The notes beneath the pieces are model-generated. The model did not search any database. It saw nothing but the letters and a program-made list of their open reading frames with translations, and had not been told where the DNA came from. From Phycisphaerales bacterium UBA7800 (GTDB lineage Bacteria; Planctomycetota; Phycisphaerae; Phycisphaerales; Phycisphaeraceae), in contig DLCK01000016.1 in NCBI GenBank assembly GCA_002480565.1, positions 1-11,053 of the forward strand: DNA of 11,053 bases, in the 5' to 3' direction. The translations under genes and the position numbers were made by a program. Shown here piece after piece: positions 6,254 to 11,053 of this stretch. How positions within the stretch are numbered: position 1 is the first letter of the stretch; every line of letters starts with the position of its first letter.

Positions 6254-7108
6254 TTATCCATCGGCATCAATCACACGATTATCAATCAAGCGCACGTTGC
6301 CGACTTTGCCTGCGACTAAAGCGACGGCACTACCGGTGACTTGTAGATTCAGACTATCGAGTTGACGAAGCGTCTGAGCATGTCGAATCACTGCATAGTC
6401 CACTGCTACATGATGAGCGGTCATCACCTGCTGCATCGCACGTTCGACGATCAACGGGTCGGACTCCCCTGCTTGGATCATCTGTTGTGCTTCGGAGAGT
6501 GCTTTACTTAAGCCCAAAGCATGATGACGTTCATCCTCTTGGAGATACACATTGCGTGAGGACATGGCCAACCCGTCTGCTTCGCGGATCGTCGGGCAGG
6601 CTTCGATTTGAATGTCAAAAGCCAGGTCCTCGACCATCGCACGGATCACTGCAAGCTGCTGATAGTCTTTACTGCCAAAGCATGCAGCATGGGGTTTGAC
6701 CATGTTAAATAGCTTGGCAACCACGCGACAGACGCCGGCAAAATGAGTTGGCCTTGATGCCCCTTCCAACTCTTTAGCTAACTCCGGGATGTTCACTTCA
6801 CTGCTTAAAACCTCCGGCGGGTACATCGCATCCACCGTGGGGGCAAAGAGTCCATCGACTTGTGCTGCCAAACATTTTTTCACATCTTCCTTAAACGGCC
6901 TGGGATACTTTTCCAAGTCCTCATGCGGGGCAAATTGTGTCGGGTTCACAAACAGACTCACGATGACTGTGTGGCCGATTTCATGAGCACGTTTGATCAG
7001 TGACAGATGCCCGTCATGCAACGCGCCCATCGTCGGGACCAATGCCACACGCCCATGTGCCTTGGCACGGTGATCTCGGAGAGTTGAAATATCATTGGCT
7101 ATCCACAT
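6254..7108 (-). CDS. panC: Pantothenate synthetase (pantoate--beta-alanine ligase)
   Basis: PanC condenses pantoate with beta-alanine using ATP, via a pantoyl-adenylate, to make pantothenate, the precursor of coenzyme A; it is a cytoplasmic enzyme. The 284 residues match the E. coli length (283). Diagnostic motifs are PTMGALHDGH (25-34, with the HxGH nucleotide-binding pair H31/H34), FVNPTQF (53-59), HFAGVCRVVAKLFN (122-135), FGSKDYQQLAVIR (144-156) and MSSRN (182-186). All ATP and pantoate contact motifs appear intact. The ATG at 7108 aligns with the family start but has no clear ribosome site. It starts 41 bases after the glycosyltransferase stop on the same strand, so it is probably expressed from that gene's promoter. 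No other pantothenate gene (panB, panD) is in the window. Confidence 0.95.
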   Translation of the reverse strand: MWIANDISTLRDHRAKAHGRVALVPTMGALHDGHLSLIKRAHEIGHTVIVSLFVNPTQFAPHEDLEKYPRPFKEDVKKCLAAQVDGLFAPTVDAMYPPEVLSSEVNIPELAKELEGASRPTHFAGVCRVVAKLFNMVKPHAACFGSKDYQQLAVIRAMVEDLAFDIQIEACPTIREADGLAMSSRNVYLQEDERHHALGLSKALSEAQQMIQAGESDPLIVERAMQQVMTAHHVAVDYAVIRHAQTLRQLDSLNLQVTGSAVALVAGKVGNVRLIDNRVIDADG

Positions 7109-7149
7109 GGGGTCGTTGCTTTCAAGTGATAAGTCGGTTGAGAGTTGCT

Positions 7150-8274
7150 TTACCCATCAGCATCCATGGTAAACGGGATCGCTTCGCCGCTGAGAGTTCG
7201 GTACACCGATATGACTTCCTGAACCTGCTGGGCGGGGACATGGTGTTCATCAATCCATTCGCGACCACGTTGGCTAAGGTGTTCAAGTTGCTGCCTGTCA
7301 GCCAAGAGTTCGCAGAGAATTTTACACCACTGTGTTGCATCAGGTTTATCGAGCAGTCTTGCGGTTTGCCCGTCGACCAGGTAATCCAGCCAAGGGTCGA
7401 TCTGGGCGATGATGGGGATGCCCTGCGCCATGGCTTGGAGTGTGAGGCTTCGCGCGTCACCCAATGCCTGGGGCGCGATGAGCATGTCCGCGTGGAGCAT
7501 CAAGTCCCGATGCCCTTTGCGATGGGGCACAAAGCTGAGGTTGGCCAATAGGCCGCGTTTTCTTGCCGCATGCCAAAAGCGATGTTGATCATGGCCCTGA
7601 ATATCCAGGAAGACCTGCAGGTAATGATGCTTGGCAATGACGTGCGTGAGTCCGAGGAAAAGCTGCTCATAGGCCGAATCAAACGTGCCGTTACCGGTGA
7701 CGATCACACAGGGGATATGTTCATCAGGCGTCTGATCTGGTTGAGGGGATGATGGTTTGGGGGGTGATTGAAAGTTAGGTACCTCAGGCAGGTGAACACC
7801 GATGCGCACGGTTTGGACAAAGGCTTCGGTGCCGATGCGATCACGCAGTCCACGAGCCAGTGGTTCGGTGGCAGGTAGCCATCCAATGCGCAGGTTGGCA
7901 TTGGCCTTGTGCAACTTCGCAGCGCGATTCAAGTCACGACCACTCGAAAGACTCAACACCACCGGCAAGTCCAACTTGGCAGCAAGATCCAACGTCCCGC
8001 GCCAACAGCGACTTTCCAGCGCATGAAGGACCGTTACTTTCATCTCGTCGAGTTTGCTTGCCAGTCGTCTTAGAAACCAACGGTGTAATCGGAGCCTGCC
8101 GATTTTGCCGAATTGCAGTTTCTGCCCAAATGCGGTCAGATAGTCCTCGTCCGTCCCATCAGGCACTACTTGCACCACGTGGACACTCTCATCGAGCAGT
8201 CCGACAATCAAGTGTTTGAACTGCCCAAGTTCTTCGTCAAGCCAAATGTCATCGGTAATCAGTGCAACCTGCAT
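7150..8274 (-). CDS. GT-B fold glycosyltransferase (GT4-like)
   Basis: This 374-residue protein has a two-lobe layout. The N-terminal Rossmann-like half starts MQVALITDDI. The proline-rich linker NFQSPPKPSSPQPDQTPDE (167-185) leads to the C-terminal nucleotide-sugar half, which opens with IPCVIVTGNGTFDSAYEQL. Recognisable GT4 features are VFLDIQG (221-227), LSFVPHR (246-252), HADMLIAPQALGDARSLTLQAMAQGIPIIA (261-290) and DYLVDGQTARLL (297-308). The usual E-x7-E motif is altered: the second glutamate of xLEAMAxG is Q280 and the first is not evident. Donor and acceptor are unknown; an envelope or polysaccharide role is only a family-level guess. No signal peptide or membrane segment is seen. It is followed 41 bases later by panC, with no obvious functional link. 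Its promoter should lie in 8275-8391, but I found no convincing boxes. Confidence 0.75.
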   Translation of the reverse strand: MQVALITDDIWLDEELGQFKHLIVGLLDESVHVVQVVPDGTDEDYLTAFGQKLQFGKIGRLRLHRWFLRRLASKLDEMKVTVLHALESRCWRGTLDLAAKLDLPVVLSLSSGRDLNRAAKLHKANANLRIGWLPATEPLARGLRDRIGTEAFVQTVRIGVHLPEVPNFQSPPKPSSPQPDQTPDEHIPCVIVTGNGTFDSAYEQLFLGLTHVIAKHHYLQVFLDIQGHDQHRFWHAARKRGLLANLSFVPHRKGHRDLMLHADMLIAPQALGDARSLTLQAMAQGIPIIAQIDPWLDYLVDGQTARLLDKPDATQWCKILCELLADRQQLEHLSQRGREWIDEHHVPAQQVQEVISVYRTLSGEAIPFTMDADG

Positions 8275-8340
8275 GTGCGTATCTTAACAAGGTCTCGCAT
8301 AAAGCGATCAAGCAATTGCCATATAAGTTGTAAACTCAAA

Positions 8341-8366
8341 GGTGATTGAATAATCATTTGATCACC
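8341..8366. promoter_or_regulatory. Dyad upstream of the glycosyltransferase gene
   Basis: GGTGAT (8341-8346) and ATCACC (8361-8366) are perfect inverted repeats. A second nested dyad, TGATT (8343-8347) and AATCA (8352-8356), lies inside. The site is 66 bases before the glycosyltransferase start and just downstream of the preceding gene's terminator. It could be an operator or a minor hairpin. Weak evidence. Confidence 0.2.
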
Positions 8367-8391
8367 CCGTCCAGTTGAGTCCGCGCATAAG

Positions 8392-8423
8392 AAAACCGCA
8401 GGTTGATGGCTGCCTGCGGTTTT
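8392..8423 (-). terminator. Intrinsic terminator of the lipoprotein gene
   Basis: AAAACCGCAGG (8392-8402) pairs perfectly with CCTGCGGTTTT (8413-8423) around a 10-base loop. On the minus strand the stem ends in TTTT followed by CTTAT, a short T tract. It lies 35 bases beyond the stop of the lipoprotein gene (8458) and separates that gene from the glycosyltransferase-panC unit. Confidence 0.78.
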
Positions 8424-8457
8424 CCTACGTTTTACTATACTTGTTGCAAACAGAAAA

Positions 8458-9081
8458 TCAGTTGGCGTAAGCTTGAGGCTCGGGACGCACGATGATTTCC
8501 TGATACTGCTGCGGTTGTTGGGCAGCAGGTTGCGAATACGTTTGACCACTGCTGCTATAGGCCTGATAGACCTGCTGCGTGGCGGCGGGAGCTTGAGCGG
8601 GAGCTGCGGCAACCTGAGTTGACTGTGCAGCAGGAGCAGCGCTCATCGATTGTGTCATCCCAGCAGGCTTGGCACCCGGGGCACTGCGGACAATCGACGC
8701 ACCATCATCACGCGTTTCCGGTGAATCGCGGTAACGCACCTTCATCAAAAATGGACGACAACCATCAAAGAAGCATTGACCTCGATCAATGACCTTTTCT
8801 GTATCGTCAGACATCAAGGTCCAAGTCAATTCAGAAGCAGGATTGCGGTTGTACACGGCACCTTCCACTTCCGGCTCACGTGAGAAGTCCAAACGAAGAC
8901 GCATGCACACCGGCACGTCCATCTTCCAGAACTCCTCGTGATTGGTCGTATCCATGAGAACCACCGTTGCAGGCAGGTGAGGCGTACTGCGGAAAGTGTG
9001 ACGATCAATACTCACGTCCTCCCAACACCCCGTCATGAACATCACGCCCAACATCGCTACGATTAAATTCAACCTGGCCAT
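8458..9081 (-). CDS. Lipoprotein with Ala/Gln-rich tail, function unknown
   Basis: This 207-residue protein begins with a short lipoprotein signal: MARLN, a hydrophobic core, then MTGC at 16-19, so C19 is the likely lipidated cysteine. The rest of residues 20-125 looks globular, with a WTLMSDD stretch and the cysteines in RGQCFFDGCRPF near residue 105, a possible disulfide. From about 133 the sequence turns into low-complexity Ala/Gln/Pro/Ser-rich tail with repeated AAPA and QQ units and ends QAYAN. Such tails are often disordered linkers or wall-spanning spacers. The ATG at 9081 has the ribosome site AAAGGA (complement of 9091-9096) 9 bases upstream. A terminator follows the gene, so it is probably monocistronic. 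It is divergent from the ferredoxin gene, with 82 bp between starts. I do not recognise the family. Confidence 0.7.
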   Translation of the reverse strand: MARLNLIVAMLGVMFMTGCWEDVSIDRHTFRSTPHLPATVVLMDTTNHEEFWKMDVPVCMRLRLDFSREPEVEGAVYNRNPASELTWTLMSDDTEKVIDRGQCFFDGCRPFLMKVRYRDSPETRDDGASIVRSAPGAKPAGMTQSMSAAPAAQSTQVAAAPAQAPAATQQVYQAYSSSGQTYSQPAAQQPQQYQEIIVRPEPQAYAN

Positions 9082-9163
9082 CGTTGTGAATCCTTTCCCT
9101 AAGGCTTAGCATATTGTCCTGTACCCACACGTAGTACATCGGCACACATGCGGAACGTCCGGT

Positions 9164-9910
9164 ATGAAAAAGAAAAAGTCCGAACAAGAATTGTTATCGG
9201 CCAACAGGCGCGATTTTTTTCGAAAAGTTTTGCTAAAAAGTCTCGATCAGGCAGAGACGGCAGGCAAAGCAATGGCCTTTCGTACTACCCAATTCCTCAA
9301 ACCGGATGAATCAACACCCCAAAACCGCGCAATTGTTGCCGAAACCCGGCAAAAACCGACACTTTCACGTCCGGATAACTGGCTTCGACCCCCGGGAGCC
9401 CTACCCGAAAAAAAATTTTTACAAACCTGCGAAACATGCGGCGAATGTGCCAAAGTTTGTCCTGCAAACTGCATTTTGATCGATTCGAGTTCCGATAACC
9501 CAATCGCCAACGGTAAACCCTACATCGAAACCAGACGCCTGCCCTGCGTGATGTGCGAAGACATGGCCTGCATGCAGTCCTGCCCCACCGGCGCGTTGGA
9601 GTTGGTTGCGACACCTGGCGACATCCGCATGGGACTTGCCGTAGTCGACCATGCGGTCTGCTTTCGCACTGTCGAGATTGATGAAAATGATGAGCAGCAA
9701 CTCAGCGATTGCCAACGCGACTGCCAGGCTTGTGTGAGTCAATGTCCCGTAGGTGACAAAGCCCTGTCCATCAACGAAGCTGGCGCGATCACCGTTCACG
9801 AACAAGGCTGCACCGGCTGCGGCGTCTGCGAATGGGTCTGCCCAACCACACCTGCCGCGATCCAGATCAGGCCATTACCCACCGCCGAAGACCAACCGCT
9901 TACGGCGTAG
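9164..9910 (+). CDS. Four-cluster 4Fe-4S ferredoxin-type protein, NapG/MauM-like
   Basis: This 248-residue iron-sulfur electron carrier has four cysteine groups. They are C89/C92/C95/C99 (CETCGECAKVCP), C128/C131/C136/C140 (CVMCEDMACMQSCP), C183/C187/C190/C194 (CQRDCQACVSQCP) and C216/C219/C222/C226 (CTGCGVCEWVCP), enough for four [4Fe-4S] clusters. LRPPGAL (74-80) just before the first group and PCVMCEDMACMQSCPTGAL are close to NapG/MauM, the ferredoxins that pass electrons to periplasmic nitrate reductase or methylamine dehydrogenase. In those proteins the N-terminus is a Tat signal. Here ANRRDFFRK (13-21) keeps the twin arginines, but the following segment is not hydrophobic, so export is doubtful. 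No nap, mau or other redox partner gene is nearby. The ribosome site is weak. The fold is certain; the partner is unknown. Confidence 0.85.
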   Translation: MKKKKSEQELLSANRRDFFRKVLLKSLDQAETAGKAMAFRTTQFLKPDESTPQNRAIVAETRQKPTLSRPDNWLRPPGALPEKKFLQTCETCGECAKVCPANCILIDSSSDNPIANGKPYIETRRLPCVMCEDMACMQSCPTGALELVATPGDIRMGLAVVDHAVCFRTVEIDENDEQQLSDCQRDCQACVSQCPVGDKALSINEAGAITVHEQGCTGCGVCEWVCPTTPAAIQIRPLPTAEDQPLTA

Positions 9911-9960
9911 TACTCCAACGGCATACGAAAACCAACCCATTCCCACATCCGGCATTTGCT

Positions 9961-10023
9961 GTGTGAAATTTCCTGCGCATGACAACGTCTGACAGTTAGA
10001 ATACACCCAACACTTTTTCACAC
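9961..10023 (+). promoter_or_regulatory. Inverted repeat flanking a -10-like box in the ABC gene leader
   Basis: GTGTGAAA (9961-9968) and TTTCACAC (10016-10023) are perfect 8-base inverted repeats 47 bases apart. Between them TAGAAT (9997-10002) resembles a -10 box, but no good -35 is seen. The right arm touches the ribosome site GGGGA (10024-10028). The arms could be paired operator half-sites or form a leader hairpin affecting ribosome access. The 8-base match is short enough to be chance. Confidence 0.25.
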
Positions 10024-10034
10024 GGGGATATTTC

Positions 10035-10808
10035 ATGATTCAGCTTATCGACATCCACCATCATTACAGTGTCAGACCAACACTCCGCGATATCAATCTC
10101 ACCATCCCAACCGGTGAACTGCTTTGCGTCATGGGGCCTAATGGCATGGGGAAAAGCACACTGCTCTCAGTCGCTGCCGGACTTCTTGCACCGATCAAAG
10201 GACAGGTCAAAATTGATGGTATGATTAGGCGATCGAGTATCGATACTGAAAAAGCCATCCGCCAAAAAGTTGTGTACTTGCCTGATATGCCTTGGGTACC
10301 TCACTCGCATACCGGACGTGAATTTCTCTTTGCAATCGGCCGCCTGTATGAAGTCGATGAAGAACGACTCTTCGATCATGCTGATCGGCTTTTGGATGTC
10401 TTTGACCTAGCACACAAAGCAGACTCACCAATCAGCAGCTATTCAACTGGTCAGAAAAAGAAAATTGGTATCTGCTCAGCACTCATCACCGATGCACCAA
10501 TCATGATTCTCGATGAACCTTTCTCAGGTGGATTGGACTCCTCAGCATTACTCGCATTACAGCAAATCCTCAAGCACTTTGCTCAACGCGAAGACACCAC
10601 TATTCTCGTTGCAGTGCCAGTGCCCGAACTGGTGGAAGACTTTGCAGACCGCATCGCCATCATTCAGGATGGACGCATCCTTGCATGTGACAGTGCAACC
10701 AACCTTAAGATCCAAACACAAACCGACACATTAAGCATGGCACTGGAACAACTGATTAATCCTCAGGGCCGTCAGAATATTGACCGCTATTTTGAGGTCA
10801 ATGTATGA
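10035..10808 (+). CDS. ABC transporter ATP-binding protein (ABC-2/EcsA-like)
   Basis: This 257-residue ATPase subunit would power a membrane partner. It shows Walker A GPNGMGKST (34-42), a YLPDMPW stretch where the Q loop lies (81-87), the signature YSTGQKKK (136-143, S-T-G-Q instead of S-G-G-Q), Walker B IMILDEP (156-162) and the D loop SGGLD (164-168). The switch histidine after the sixth strand is missing: the usual S-T-H is A193-V194-P195. The C-terminal extension of about 40 residues is usual for drug- or antibiotic-type ABC-2 ATPases. A good ribosome site (GGGGA, 10024-10028) precedes the ATG by 6 bases. The stop overlaps the next gene's start in ATGA, so the two are translationally coupled and should act as one transporter. 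Substrate and direction are unknown; export is the commoner mode for this type. Confidence 0.88.
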   Translation: MIQLIDIHHHYSVRPTLRDINLTIPTGELLCVMGPNGMGKSTLLSVAAGLLAPIKGQVKIDGMIRRSSIDTEKAIRQKVVYLPDMPWVPHSHTGREFLFAIGRLYEVDEERLFDHADRLLDVFDLAHKADSPISSYSTGQKKKIGICSALITDAPIMILDEPFSGGLDSSALLALQQILKHFAQREDTTILVAVPVPELVEDFADRIAIIQDGRILACDSATNLKIQTQTDTLSMALEQLINPQGRQNIDRYFEVNV

Positions 10809-11053
10809 AACATAAAATCCTTGCAACGCGATGGTGGATCAGTCACCACATGTATTACAAATTCCTGTTATGGATCTGTAGCATGTATCTGGCATCATGG
10901 CCGGCGGCGTGGTGTCTCACCAAAATCGCACATTTTATGAATAATAATAATATGGCCGTGAAGCAAACCACAACTTCACTCCAACGTTTCACCTTGATTA
11001 TCGGCGCTTTTTTGATCTCGTCATATCGCATCACTGAACCACTACCGGCTGAA
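10805..11053 (+). CDS. Membrane protein, probable ABC permease partner (partial, runs off window)
   Basis: The ATG at 10805 overlaps the ABC ATPase stop (ATGA) and the frame stays open for 83 codons to the window end. The protein starts with a basic segment (MKHKILATRWWISHHMYYK), then a hydrophobic stretch at about 20-43 (FLLWICSMYLASWPAAWCL). A polar loop with four asparagines follows, then another hydrophobic stretch at about 62-73 (FTLIIGAFLISS). This suits the first membrane segments of an ABC-2 type permease. Coupling to the ATPase is the main reason for the call; no family motif is visible in the part available. Confidence 0.65.
   Translation, partial: MKHKILATRWWISHHMYYKFLLWICSMYLASWPAAWCLTKIAHFMNNNNMAVKQTTTSLQRFTLIIGAFLISSYRITEPLPAE

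Noticed and set aside
6093..6365. Plus-strand open frames across the REP doublet
   Set aside because: They run through palindromic repeat DNA and the antisense of panC; no coding signal.
6254..7170. Similar last codons of panC and the glycosyltransferase (both end in D-A-D-G and TAA)
   Set aside because: Only about 15 bases are alike and the surrounding sequences differ; likely chance.
8176..8185. CCACGTGG-like string as another GTG-loop hairpin
   Set aside because: It lies inside the glycosyltransferase coding region and the flanks do not pair.

Overview
The window reads as chromosomal DNA of a Gram-negative bacterium. It carries a lipid A disaccharide synthase (lpxB), a lipoprotein with a lipobox and a secreted protein with a Sec-type signal peptide. 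Taken together, the divergent LpxB, the multi-cluster NapG/MauM-like ferredoxin, the tandem-GNAT protein and the secreted protein suggest a planctomycete (perhaps Phycisphaerae). That assignment is inference from protein style, since no rRNA or marker gene is present. I see no tRNA, rRNA, CRISPR array, transposase or prophage gene.

Layout. From 1 to 193 is a leader with a small repeat-like hairpin and an extended -10 promoter candidate. A CHAD-domain protein (194-1108, +) is followed by a pair of GTG-loop hairpins. A small AT-rich membrane protein (1364-1717, -) lies directly downstream of lpxB (1743-2921, -). A short-chain dehydrogenase (3023-3802, +) is divergent from lpxB. It converges on a secreted protein of unknown function (4109-4717, -), and between them lie a 231-bp long-armed palindromic element and an intrinsic terminator. 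A divergent gap containing a GATTAG-rich inverted repeat leads to a two-domain GNAT acetyltransferase (5011-6000, +). This converges on panC (6254-7108, -) across a second GTG-loop hairpin element and a REP-type doublet. panC is transcribed behind a GT-B glycosyltransferase (7150-8274, -). Next come a terminator, an Ala/Gln-rich lipoprotein (8458-9081, -) and, divergent from it, a four-cluster ferredoxin (9164-9910, +). Last is an ABC ATPase (10035-10808, +) translationally coupled by an ATGA overlap to a membrane protein that runs off the window (10805 to 11053).

The genes do not form one pathway. Local units are lpxB plus the membrane protein, the glycosyltransferase plus panC, and the ABC ATPase plus its presumed permease. 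Pantothenate and lipid A synthesis are housekeeping functions; the other roles are known only at family level. The most distinctive feature is the non-coding DNA. All three convergent intergenic gaps, and one divergent gap, carry inverted-repeat elements of at least four different types. One of these, a hairpin family with a fixed GTG loop and changing but fully paired 7-bp stems, occurs twice and may be undescribed. No complete defence or biosynthetic system is visible.
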